DNA of 26,511 bases from Chloracidobacterium sp. UBA6041 (GTDB lineage: Bacteria; Acidobacteriota; Blastocatellia; Pyrinomonadales; Pyrinomonadaceae): NCBI GenBank assembly GCA_002427845.1, contig DIYZ01000113.1, positions 1 through 26,511 of the forward strand, in the 5' to 3' direction. This document shows, in pieces, positions 14,561 to 22,568 of this stretch. The notes under the pieces were generated by a model. That model was given only the letters and a program-made list of their open reading frames with translations. It made no database searches and was not told where the DNA came from. Positions within the stretch are counted from its first letter, which is position 1. Each line of letters starts with the position of its first letter. The position numbers and the translations under genes were made by a program.

Positions 14561-16420
14561 TTACTTCTTAAGCTTCAGAGTGCGAATGATTCTGCCAATG
14601 ACAGAACGGGCTTCGGGTATCTCGAACATGAACGTCACAGCGAAATAAGCAACCCCGTAAGTCCCCAGGACGATGGCAGCCAAAGGAATCGGATGCAATC
14701 TGCCTAGCAGTAACTTGAATGTCCAACCTACGTCAGTGCCGAGCAGCGCAGCGATCCAGAGCTTAGTTACATACGAAGCTGACAAGCCCGTCTGGCCAAT
14801 CCTCCGGTTCAATGAGCGCCTGAGCAAGGCAAACTCAATCCAGCCCGCAATGCCCGCGGACGCGGTAAGCCCGGCGACTCCCCACTTGGGATCAATTCCC
14901 AGCGCAGGAGGAAGCGGAATGGCGCAGAGGTAGCCAAGAACCGTAGTCAGAATTACGCGAACAATGGCGTAGCGAAGTGGAGTTCGCGTGTCACGCAATG
15001 CGTAGTAAGTCGACGAATAGAGACGGCCCAAAGTTGACGCTAGTAAGCCCACCGCTGATCCCGCGAGAATGGCCCACACATAAATTGCGTCGTCGTGCTT
15101 AAACTGTCCGGTCTGATAGAGGACCGCGGCAATGACATCGCCTAGCGCGAGGAACGCCATCGACGAAGGCACAATAAAAAAAGCTATGCGCCGCAGACCT
15201 TCATCCAGCCGATGCCGTAAGACGTCGGCAACTTCCTCAGTGCTACCGATCGCGCGCGACATCGCGGGCAGCTCCGCCGCCGAGACCGACATGCCGAACA
15301 GACTGACCGGCAACGTATAGAGACTCTGCGCGTAGGTTAGTGCAACTACCGAGCCTTCGGGCAAGAAGCTTGCGAGTATGGCATCGACAAAGGCGCTGAT
15401 TTGCACGACGCCGCGACTCATAAAGACAGGAAAAAAATTTCTGACTACTGTCTTAACGTGATTACTGGCGACGTCGAGCGTCGGCCTGATTCGTCGCACC
15501 AGTCGCGACACCGTCGGCCACTGCACACCAAACTGAAGCGCACTGCCGATGACGGAACCCCAGGCGACGTATTCCGCCAGTGGGAATTGGCCCACACGCC
15601 GGCCAAAAACCAGGAGCGAAACGATCATCGCGAGATTCCAGGCGACCGGCGCGGTGTAAGAAATGAAAAACCGGTGATGGCTGTTGAGCACGCCAAGGCA
15701 CCAGGCCGAGAGCACTAACAGACCGGCGCCGGGGAAGAGAATCCGTACTAAGCGAATGGTTAACTCGCGCGTCTCGCCTTTAAATCCGGGCGCGATAGCC
15801 GAAATGAGATAGGGCGTAGCCAGCACACCCGTTAGCACAATCAGGGAAACCGCCAGGGCGAGTAGTCCCAGCACGGCATTCGCGACGTGCGTGGCTTCCT
15901 CTTCATCATCGTGCGCCAGCAGCTTTGCGTAGACAGGGATGAACGACGCAGACAGCGCGCCTTCGCCGAAAATGTTCTGCAGGAAATTGGGAATGCGGAA
16001 GGCGGCGCTAAACGCGTCGCCGGCAGCGGACGTGCCGAAGTAGTGAGCGAAAACTCTTTGCCGGATCAGTCCGACAATCCGACTTATCAATATGCCGGCG
16101 CCAACCAGAAAGGCAGATCGTCCCGTGCCCTTTTCAACTTTCGGGCCGGGAGTTGCGGAAGGAGACTCACCACCGGCTGCGCCTACCTGATCTAGTGTTT
16201 CACCGGCGATCGAACTCGCTTCATCGTGAGCTTCGCCCGGAACTTCAAGAACTTCGCCAGAAACGATTTCCGATCCTGGCCGCAATGAAGTCTCGTCGTT
16301 AGGAGACTGGTCGTTAGAGGATTCGTCACTAGGAGACTTATTGTTCGAAGGCCCGTCGCTGGCAGGCTCGTCGTTAGAAGACTCGTCGTTAGCAGAACCG
16401 TCGTCAGGAAGATCGTTCAT
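14561..16420 (-). CDS. murJ: Lipid II flippase MurJ with an acidic disordered N-terminal extension
   Basis: MurJ flips the peptidoglycan precursor lipid II across the inner membrane. From about residue 101 the protein is a typical MviN/MurJ with many membrane helices. Its signature FRIPNFLQNIFGEGAL is at 141-156, continuing SASFIPVY, and the C-terminal helices end in RTLKLKK. The total of 619 residues exceeds the usual 500-530 because of a roughly 100-residue N-terminal extension. The extension is rich in Asp, Ser, Asn and Glu, with degenerate repeats such as SNDE, SDESSND and SPNDE. No signal peptide precedes it, so it should be a cytoplasmic disordered tail. The ATG at 16420 lies 6 bases after the regulator's stop. 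A later start near residue 94 would give a normal MurJ and cannot be excluded. Confidence 0.92.
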   Translation of the reverse strand: MNDLPDDGSANDESSNDEPASDGPSNNKSPSDESSNDQSPNDETSLRPGSEIVSGEVLEVPGEAHDEASSIAGETLDQVGAAGGESPSATPGPKVEKGTGRSAFLVGAGILISRIVGLIRQRVFAHYFGTSAAGDAFSAAFRIPNFLQNIFGEGALSASFIPVYAKLLAHDDEEEATHVANAVLGLLALAVSLIVLTGVLATPYLISAIAPGFKGETRELTIRLVRILFPGAGLLVLSAWCLGVLNSHHRFFISYTAPVAWNLAMIVSLLVFGRRVGQFPLAEYVAWGSVIGSALQFGVQWPTVSRLVRRIRPTLDVASNHVKTVVRNFFPVFMSRGVVQISAFVDAILASFLPEGSVVALTYAQSLYTLPVSLFGMSVSAAELPAMSRAIGSTEEVADVLRHRLDEGLRRIAFFIVPSSMAFLALGDVIAAVLYQTGQFKHDDAIYVWAILAGSAVGLLASTLGRLYSSTYYALRDTRTPLRYAIVRVILTTVLGYLCAIPLPPALGIDPKWGVAGLTASAGIAGWIEFALLRRSLNRRIGQTGLSASYVTKLWIAALLGTDVGWTFKLLLGRLHPIPLAAIVLGTYGVAYFAVTFMFEIPEARSVIGRIIRTLKLKK

Positions 16421-16426
16421 CTGTAA

Positions 16427-17791
16427 TCAGAGATCGTAATCTTTAATTTTCGTAAGCAGAGTTTTATAGCTAACGCCGAGGTCCTCCGCAGTTTGAATCT
16501 TATTGCCCTTGTTTGTCTCGAGTGCTTCAAGAATCTTTTGGCGCTCGACAAAACGCAATGCGCGCTGCGCGGCTTCAGAGAGACTTCCGGTTAGGTCGAA
16601 TAACTTTAGCGCATCGGAGCTTTGAGCCTTTCCAGCCAAACCGAAATCTTTTGCCTCCAGCACCATGGTGTCTGAAAGAATGCACGCGCGTTCGATTGCG
16701 TTTTCCAGCTCACGAACATTCCCTGGCCAACTGTGTGTGCGCAAGACGGCAAGAGCTTCATCGTTCAATGTGGCTTCCCGACCGCGTAATTCTTTTCCAA
16801 GTTGTGCTGCGAAATGTTTAGCCAGCAGATCGATGTCACTCTCACGGTCACGCAAAGGTGGAATCACCAGCGGGAACACTGCCAGGCGAAAAAATAGATC
16901 GCCACGAAATTCCCCGTTATCAACGGCAGCTCTCAGATCCCTGTTTGTGGCAGCAACAACTCGAACGTCCACCGGGATCGGAGCGCGCCCACCGATGCGG
17001 TCCACGACTTTCTCTTCAATCACGCGCAGAAGTTTTCCTTGTACGGCTAGCGGCAACTCCCCAATCTCATCAAGGAAAACGGTCCCGCCCGTGGCCAGCT
17101 CGAATTTCCCGAGGCGTCTGTCGTTCGCACCGGTAAACGCCCCGCGTTCATGCCCAAACAATTCATTCTCGATAAGTGTTTCCGGAATCGCAGCGCAGTT
17201 GATAGCGACGAAAGGTTTGTCGCGCCGGCCCGAAAGATGATGCACGGCACGCGCGAAGAGTTCTTTTCCGGTGCCTGACTCACCCAACAACAAAACAGTG
17301 GCTTCCGTCTGCGCTACTCGTTGAGTTTCGGACACCGCGCGTTTGATCGCTTCCGATTCACCGATGATGCGAGGGAAGCCATAACGGCGCGACCACTCTT
17401 CGCGCAACAGAATGTTTTCAGTTCTTAATCTTTCCTGTTCCAGAGCACGCTCAACCAGCAACAGGAGATGGTTTGAGTCTACAGGCTTTTGCAGAAAATC
17501 GTGCGCTCCGTCCTTCATTGCCTGTACCGCTTCGTCAATCGATCCGAACGCCGTCATCACGATGACGGGAATGCTGCCATCTGCAGTGCGTGCGGCCCGT
17601 AAAACGTCAAGTCCCGAACCGTTAGGCATTCGTAGGTCGGTTAGGACCAGTTTGTGTGGAGCGGTGGAGATTTCGTGCAGCGCAGAGCGCGCATCGGCAG
17701 CTTCGGTGACAGTGTAGCCCGCGTTCTCGAGTGTCAGGCGCAAAACGCGGCGCAAACTGTCTTTGTCTTCAACAAGAAGGATGTCTGGCAT
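16427..17791 (-). CDS. Sigma-54-dependent response regulator, NtrC/PilR family
   Basis: This activator should turn on sigma-54 promoters when phosphorylated. The 454-residue product has a receiver domain at 1-120 with Asp8-9 region acidic residues, phospho-acceptor Asp52 (LTDLRMP), Thr80 and Lys102. An AAA+ domain follows, with Walker A GESGTGKE at 170-177, the sigma-54-contacting GAFTGA loop at 217-222 and Walker B FLDEIGEL at 239-246. A C-terminal Fis-type helix-turn-helix ends the protein (TAEDLGVSYKTLLTKIK). The frame is open to 17833, but MPDILLVEDKDSL at ATG 17791 is the natural receiver start. No histidine kinase gene is adjacent. It is co-transcribed with murJ. A sigma-54 promoter lies before the pilin operon at 23509-23525, making PilR-like control of pili a reasonable idea. 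Confidence 0.93.
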   Translation of the reverse strand: MPDILLVEDKDSLRRVLRLTLENAGYTVTEAADARSALHEISTAPHKLVLTDLRMPNGSGLDVLRAARTADGSIPVIVMTAFGSIDEAVQAMKDGAHDFLQKPVDSNHLLLLVERALEQERLRTENILLREEWSRRYGFPRIIGESEAIKRAVSETQRVAQTEATVLLLGESGTGKELFARAVHHLSGRRDKPFVAINCAAIPETLIENELFGHERGAFTGANDRRLGKFELATGGTVFLDEIGELPLAVQGKLLRVIEEKVVDRIGGRAPIPVDVRVVAATNRDLRAAVDNGEFRGDLFFRLAVFPLVIPPLRDRESDIDLLAKHFAAQLGKELRGREATLNDEALAVLRTHSWPGNVRELENAIERACILSDTMVLEAKDFGLAGKAQSSDALKLFDLTGSLSEAAQRALRFVERQKILEALETNKGNKIQTAEDLGVSYKTLLTKIKDYDL

Positions 17792-17994
17792 GCGTCGGGT
17801 ATTTCCGATTCGGAAAATAGGTCGGGCTCCCAATTAACTGATTACGACTCGGCGAACATACTGATGCTAATCAAAACATATCATATTCTGCTGAGAGATT
17901 GACTTAGGGCCGCCACTGCTTTGCAGAAGAGTTGCGGACGAAGACAAAGATCTTCAGCGCCTGTTCGGTTCGGAAGGCAAGTCCAGGGATAGCA

Positions 17995-18053
17995 GGGGCA
18001 GTAGCCCGACCATAAAGGATGGGTGCCCTTGTTTACGCGCGGGCTACCGCCCC
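17995..18053. repeat. Palindromic intergenic repeat sharing its end with the 7893 insertion
   Basis: ggggcagtagcccg (17995-18008) pairs with cgggctaccgcccc (18040-18053), 13 of 14 positions. The first 16 bases are identical to 7893-7908 inside the methyltransferase gene. An inner aagg/cctt pair may extend the fold. It lies in the gap upstream of the NtrC-type regulator. The rest of 17792-17994 shows no gene. Confidence 0.65.
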
Positions 18054-18068
18054 GCTTCGGCAATTCTA

Positions 18069-18195
18069 GACGGCACAGGAGCAATGCCAGACGGCACAGG
18101 AGCAATGCCAGACGGCACAGGAGCAATGCCAGACGGCACAGGGAGCAATGCCAGACGGAACGAGAGCAATTCCAGATGGAACCAGAGCAATTCCA
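18069..18195. repeat. 21-bp tandem repeat (minisatellite), about six copies
   Basis: The unit begins gacggcacaggagcaatg and ends with cca. Copies 1-3 (18069-18131) are identical, copy 4 (18132-18153) has one extra G, and copies 5 and 6 (to 18195) are progressively diverged. A decayed seventh follows. The period is a multiple of three, which opens long frames on both strands, but none has a start or a sensible composition. There are no unique spacers, so it is not CRISPR. Confidence 0.9.
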
Positions 18196-18307
18196 GATAG
18201 AAAAAGCGCAACTTTCTTCAGGCCTGGCACCAATTGCAGTGCAGATTGCGGCATTTTATTCGGAAATTGCACTAGTGCCCCTAACTTTATGACTGCTGAC
18301 TACGCAC

Positions 18308-18340
18308 AAAAAAGGCGTAAGCCTGCGGAAGACTTACACC
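18308..18340 (-). terminator. Rho-independent terminator ending the pilin operon region
   Basis: On the minus strand ggtgtaag pairs with cttacgcc, extended by three more pairs around a 5-base loop, and is followed by six T's. It lies 28 bases after the stop of the decayed pilin fragment. It is the first clear minus-strand terminator after the pilin operon. Confidence 0.8.
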
Positions 18341-18367
18341 GAATGTTAACAAGGAATTCTGGATCGT

Positions 18368-18645
18368 CTACTTCTCGGCTATGCCTAATACTTCCGGTTC
18401 CGGAATTACCGTAGCGTCCCGGCCAGCCCTGGAGCCGAATTGCAAATTACAAGTTCCGGCCCCATCCGGGTAGTCGAATGTCGGTTCCAGAAAATCTCCG
18501 GCCGCACCAAACCGAACTACCATTATTGAGCCGAAGAGGTCTTGGTTGCCGCCTCCTGCTTGAGCAGTCACCAAGAGTTCCGTTCAAAATTGGGGGCCCG
18601 GTCCGTTTAAAATACAGCGTCCCAGTGACGATCAACAAGCTGCAA
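18368..18645 (-). pseudogene. Decayed copy of the PilX-like C-terminal region
   Basis: The minus-strand sequence reads LLIVTGTL (near 18640), then after a frameshift and an in-frame stop GGGN and GSIMVVRFGAAGDFLEPTF. The intact PilX-like protein encoded at 19634-21325 has LLVVTGTL, GGGN and GAVLVARFGNTGNFLAPTF at the same spacing near its C-terminus; 11 of the last 19 positions are identical. The fragment ends in PEVLGIAEK then stop, so its 3' end is intact. It is a partial, inactivated paralog on the same strand, downstream of the TPR gene. The interval 18646-18934 contains nothing else I can identify. Confidence 0.7.
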
Positions 18646-18934
18646 TTGAGAGACTCACCGCGCGATCCTTGCCGCGGGAATTGGCTCGCTTCAGTGGGCG
18701 GAATCCATCCGCCACTCGACGGGCGGAGGTCGGGTTCAGCATTGATATGTTTAATAGAATCCTGAGTCATAGAACCTGTGTATTCGTGCGGAGACTCGAC
18801 GCTGGAGTGGCAGAATTTGCGACGGCGCTGCTCGCCGGTGGACCATAGAGGGTCGGTTGGCCCACGGAAGTTAAATTGTTTCTGAGGGACCCATAGTTAG
18901 GCGAGGAGATGTTCTTTAAGCAGGGTTTGCGATG

Positions 18935-19603
18935 TTATCGGCCGAGTCGACATCCTGCCACGCCATCGACTCCTTCACGCTGTCGGGAGACCCGCCAGGT
19001 TTGTCTGTCTATTTCATCTAACAAACGAGAAGCAATATCATCGTGGCCGAGCTCTTTTAACAGACGCTGTTCCTCAATTGCAGAATCTTTGTCTTCGAGG
19101 TCGAGGTAGACAAGCCCCAAATAATAGTGAACCGTACCGTCATTAGGATCCATTTGCAGGGCTTGCTTATAGGCCTTTATTGCCTCGGTGTAACTACCTA
19201 TATTGAAGTAGGCCAGGCCTAGATTTTTGCGCAACTCCAAATCATTCGGTTTTAGACGTATCGCTTTTGTATGCATTCGCAAAGCTTTTAGGAATTCGCC
19301 CGAACCATCGTAGGCAAGCCCAAGCTGCGTATGCGCCTCAACCCAATCAGGTCGAATCCTTGTCGCTTCCTGATAAGCCTCAACGGCCTTTTGCAATTGG
19401 CCGAGATTGTGATAAGCGGAGCCTAATCCCAGATAGGCTTCGGCGAAATCAGAGTCGATTTGTAGAGTCCTTTTAAATTCCCGAACCGATTCATCATGCA
19501 AACCCTCGCTGGCTAAATCCATTCCACGTTCGTAATGCCGACCGGCCTCAATAGCCGAGTCTCGACCTACAAACTTATCCAGTATTTTTTCTCGCAGGGT
19601 CAT
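18935..19603 (-). CDS. Tetratricopeptide-repeat protein, last gene of the pilin operon
   Basis: The 222-residue protein consists of about five consecutive TPR units from residue 22 to about 190, for example AEAYLGLGSAYHNLGQLQKA, then LGLAYDGSGEFLKAL and LGLAYFNIGSYTEAIKAYKQ. It should be a helical solenoid for protein-protein contact. No signal peptide or membrane segment is evident, so it is probably cytoplasmic. The C-terminal tail (from about 198) is basic and not repeat-like. It begins 30 bases after the PilX-like gene on the same strand, at the position where many minor-pilin operons carry pilY1. A role in pilus assembly is inferred from position only. Confidence 0.85.
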   Translation of the reverse strand: MTLREKILDKFVGRDSAIEAGRHYERGMDLASEGLHDESVREFKRTLQIDSDFAEAYLGLGSAYHNLGQLQKAVEAYQEATRIRPDWVEAHTQLGLAYDGSGEFLKALRMHTKAIRLKPNDLELRKNLGLAYFNIGSYTEAIKAYKQALQMDPNDGTVHYYLGLVYLDLEDKDSAIEEQRLLKELGHDDIASRLLDEIDRQTWRVSRQREGVDGVAGCRLGR

Positions 19604-19633
19604 TAGGGATGGCTCTTCTCAAATCATGAGCGT

Positions 19634-21325
19634 CTAAAACTCGCCAATCGCGGTTACCCGTGGTCCTGTCGAAGCTAGCGCGTTTTGCACCCACGCCGAA
19701 TCATATTGAATCGTGGACGTTCCGCTACCACTGCTACTGAAAGTGGGAGCGAGGAAGTTTCCGGTATTGCCAAAACGGGCAACCAGGACAGCCCCAAGAC
19801 TGTTGCCATTGCCGCCGCCACTGCGGATTAATTGTCCGCCACCGAGCACCAGTATGAGTCCTTTATAATCGGACGACCCATTTAATGTCAGGGTGCCGGT
19901 TACAACTAAAAGACCAGCTCCTCCTGCAGGAGGCAGGTCCGTGTCGCCGTCAACGAAGGTCAGCACCGGTCGCGACGTGGTTCCGAAACCAGGAGGTTGC
20001 GTTGCGGTTGTGAAATAACGACTTTCATTTTGCGCTGTATTTCGCAGATCGATAACAAAAGATCGGGCAGCATCGGCTGTTTGTAACCAAACAGGCAGAC
20101 TCGAAACACTCACTTGCTGCACACCGCTGGGGTTGCCAAAGACTTGCGAACCCGGAAGAGTGAGTCCGGTCAGGTACGAGTAATCAACACTGCCGGTAAC
20201 GCCGAAGGCCGAAAGATCGGAGCCACCCGCGTTATCGTTTCCGTCATAAAGATAACTTGCACTGTTGCCGGCATTGAAAGTCAGTTGAGAGTTATCGTCC
20301 GCGCTTCGAAGAGTTATGGCGCTGGGTGCGGTGATGTCAAAAGCGAATCTACTTAGCAGCATTCGCATCTGCTTTCTGGCGTTGCGAGGACCAAAGCCCG
20401 TAACGTTTACTATGAGACGGTTTGGGTCAGGCGCAGTGATCGCGACGGGGATCGAAGTAGAAGCGTTGTTGCTATTAACTGGGTTAGTGGCTCTTGTGTA
20501 TAGTGCTCCTTGAAGGTTGTTTGAAAGAGTTGGAAAGTTGACAACCACGAAGCTGGTCGTGCTGGTAATAGTTCCAGTGAGTGTGCAATTAATCTGGTAG
20601 GTCACGGGCCATGGGGCCGTTTGCGTAATAGTAATTCGAAAGGGCTCAGGCGTGGTGAAGGACCAGCCGCTGCTCCCGACGCTGGGAATGGAAAAGTATC
20701 CAAGAGTACTGGAACCAGTGGCGTTAATTGTGGTAGTGGCTTGGGGAACGTAAGTCAATGTTGCTCTGGTATTTCCGCTTCCGAATGAATATTGCGTAAC
20801 CATCGAGTGATTCGTAAAACCGCCAGAGGTGGAAAAAGTTACGACTGCCGAATTGTCGGGATCGCTTATTGCAGTGCTAAAGGCCATGCCGTTCATCGGG
20901 TTATACGAAGGGCTGATCGTCACTCGGGCGGGGTTATAACTCGTGTTGTAGGTCATCCAACGCGACAAATGCGGCGCGGCAGTATCGTCGCTAACGTTAG
21001 AAGTAGAAACTGTCGCCGCCTTGCGGAAAGTAATCTTGTTCTCGGTAGCCACTCCTCCGTTCGGGTCTGTTGCGAAAACGGGATTTGGCGCAACGTTACC
21101 TCGGAGAACGTTCAAAACTGCCTGTGTTCCGGCTTCTGCGGCATAGTAAGCCTGCATCTCAGCCGCCGCGTCTGTGGTATTTGTCGCTGACATTGAAGTT
21201 GTCAGTACAAGTGTCAAACCCGCTGTCAGAATTAGCAGGCTGACTAACAGCATTGTAATAAGAGCGGCGCCGCGCTCGCCCGAGGCATTCAATTTTTCAA
21301 TAGCAAATTTGAAAGTTACTTCCAT
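19634..21325 (-). CDS. pilX: Large PilX-like minor pilin / pilus assembly protein
   Basis: The N-terminus ERG followed by AALITMLLVSLLILTAGLTL matches the PilX N-terminal type, with prepilin-like processing expected after Gly19. As in other PilX/GspK-type pilins, the mature position-5 glutamate is absent (Thr24). A helical linker follows (AAEMQAYYAAEAGTQAVLN). The total of 563 residues is far above the 150-200 usual for PilX. The extra sequence is Ser/Thr/Asn-rich and looks like beta-structured extracellular domains. Near the C-terminus LLVVTGTLTLNGSSDYKGLI and a Gly-rich block recur as a decayed copy at 18368-18645. The gene follows PilW by 29 bases. The symbol is by operon position and N-terminus. 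Confidence 0.8.
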   Translation of the reverse strand: MEVTFKFAIEKLNASGERGAALITMLLVSLLILTAGLTLVLTTSMSATNTTDAAAEMQAYYAAEAGTQAVLNVLRGNVAPNPVFATDPNGGVATENKITFRKAATVSTSNVSDDTAAPHLSRWMTYNTSYNPARVTISPSYNPMNGMAFSTAISDPDNSAVVTFSTSGGFTNHSMVTQYSFGSGNTRATLTYVPQATTTINATGSSTLGYFSIPSVGSSGWSFTTPEPFRITITQTAPWPVTYQINCTLTGTITSTTSFVVVNFPTLSNNLQGALYTRATNPVNSNNASTSIPVAITAPDPNRLIVNVTGFGPRNARKQMRMLLSRFAFDITAPSAITLRSADDNSQLTFNAGNSASYLYDGNDNAGGSDLSAFGVTGSVDYSYLTGLTLPGSQVFGNPSGVQQVSVSSLPVWLQTADAARSFVIDLRNTAQNESRYFTTATQPPGFGTTSRPVLTFVDGDTDLPPAGGAGLLVVTGTLTLNGSSDYKGLILVLGGGQLIRSGGGNGNSLGAVLVARFGNTGNFLAPTFSSSGSGTSTIQYDSAWVQNALASTGPRVTAIGEF

Positions 21326-21354
21326 GAGAAACCCCGTTCAGGAATTGGATTGAT

Positions 21355-22050
21355 TTAGTAGTTAACGAGATCTGAATTGCGAAGCGTCGCGTCGGAGACT
21401 AGTTGCACTCGGGAATCTGGCTGGTAGCCATTTGAACCAGGAGTGCCTACGGCTGGCAGGGTTACGCATACGGAGATAACGATGTATTTCGCATTGCTTT
21501 TCTGCGTCACCTCGGATATCGGGTTTCCCGAAGCGTCAACGACATTTGTTACGTCGCACGTTGAGGTGGTGTAATAGACCCGGTCGGGATAATAGCGAAT
21601 GTTCAGGGCATCTACTCGGTTTGCCAGTACCATCTCCTGAGCAGCTACATTAACGTCCAAACGCACGATGTAACTGTTCCCACTGTCGGTATACAACATG
21701 TATTTTACGTCTTCATCTTTATCCGTTGCTAAGCTGCTTGTTATTTCGCCATCAGAGGCATTGAGGTTTGCGCGAACGCGGATAGATGTTAAGCCCGAGT
21801 CAGCGCTAACTATGCCGTTATCGGTAAGTCCGTAGCCCGAGTTTGCAACCTCACGAGTAATAAGGTTCAAACCGCGTTGCGCGTCGGCTAGCGCTTCAGT
21901 TTTCTGGTTCTCTCGCGTGCGAATCCTAAACGAGCTGGCCAGAATCCCGCTGGCCACGCCCAAAAGCACAAGCGTTATGGTCATGGCTATTAGCAATTCT
22001 AAAAGCGTAAAGCCCGCGATATCGTCGTGACTCTGATTTCGTTTTGGCAT
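21355..22050 (-). CDS. pilW: PilW-like type IV minor prepilin
   Basis: The prepilin peptidase site is DIAG before FTLLELLIAMTITLVLLG. Cleavage after Gly13 gives mature Phe1 and the conserved Glu5 (Glu18), followed by a 20-residue hydrophobic helix. After that come the PilW-like features TREVANSGYGL and a long beta-rich C-terminal domain, 231 residues in total. It should be an initiator-complex minor pilin in the inner membrane and pilus tip. ATG 22050 gives a normal 13-residue leader. It lies 38 bases after pilV and 29 before pilX, which fits one operon. Confidence 0.88.
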   Translation of the reverse strand: MPKRNQSHDDIAGFTLLELLIAMTITLVLLGVASGILASSFRIRTRENQKTEALADAQRGLNLITREVANSGYGLTDNGIVSADSGLTSIRVRANLNASDGEITSSLATDKDEDVKYMLYTDSGNSYIVRLDVNVAAQEMVLANRVDALNIRYYPDRVYYTTSTCDVTNVVDASGNPISEVTQKSNAKYIVISVCVTLPAVGTPGSNGYQPDSRVQLVSDATLRNSDLVNY

Positions 22051-22088
22051 TGGGAAAATGGTCCCTACTTTGTGAAACGCGAAAGTGT

Positions 22089-22556
22089 TTACGGCAAATA
22101 AGGTCCAACTGAAGGCGCTGAGCGCTTAGAAATTATAGTTGCGGGGATACTGGCCCATTGACTGCTGCTCGCTGATGGCGTGACTTGGATCGTGACTACC
22201 TTGGAGACGGCGCTTCCGCCGCAGTCGGACGTGGAACAAATCGTTGTTACTATCTGATAAGGAAGTCCTGCGCTGGTGTAGGATTCAGTTGAAGAAGGAG
22301 TACTAATACTCGCATCACTAAAACGGGCCTTGCGCAACCGCTCCATGCGCTGTTGAGCAATGGCGAGTGCAATCGCGCGGTCGTTCGCGCCTGCGTTGTA
22401 ATTAATTGAAAAGACAAAAAGTGAAACGACCGCCAAGGCCATTACCATCATGACAACCAGAGCGATTGCGGTTTCGATCAACGTAAAGCCCTGCTCGCCA
22501 GACATTCCGTTTTTTCGCGATTGAGGGTTAGTTTGACTTTTGCTCCGATGATTCAT
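22089..22556 (-). CDS. pilV: PilV-like type IV minor prepilin
   Basis: The leader ends MSGEQG and is followed by FTLIETAIALVVMMVMALAV, giving cleavage after Gly23 and the expected mature Glu5 (Glu28). Then comes a helix with AIAQQRMERLRKARF, as in PilV proteins, and a short beta domain with a cysteine pair (ICSTSDCGG). Total length is 155 residues. The frame extends two codons further to a GTG, but ATG 22556 has an ideal AGGAGG six bases upstream. That ribosome site overlaps the stop of the preceding fimT-like gene, so translation is probably coupled. Confidence 0.88.
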   Translation of the reverse strand: MNHRSKSQTNPQSRKNGMSGEQGFTLIETAIALVVMMVMALAVVSLFVFSINYNAGANDRAIALAIAQQRMERLRKARFSDASISTPSSTESYTSAGLPYQIVTTICSTSDCGGSAVSKVVTIQVTPSASSSQWASIPATIISKRSAPSVGPYLP

Positions 22557-22562
22557 GTCCAC

Positions 22563-22568
22563 CCTCCT
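22563..22568 (-). promoter_or_regulatory. Shine-Dalgarno deciding the pilV start
   Basis: AGGAGG on the minus strand, six bases before ATG 22556 and overlapping the stop codon of the upstream pilin gene. It selects ATG 22556 over the in-frame GTG at 22562. Confidence 0.85.

Noticed and set aside
18069..18195. Possible CRISPR array
   Set aside because: The repeats are directly adjacent with no unique spacers, and no cas genes are present.
18023..18292. Open frames through the 21-bp repeat on both strands encoding heptapeptide repeats
   Set aside because: The frame is open only because the repeat period is divisible by three; no ribosome site, odd composition, and three frames are open at once.
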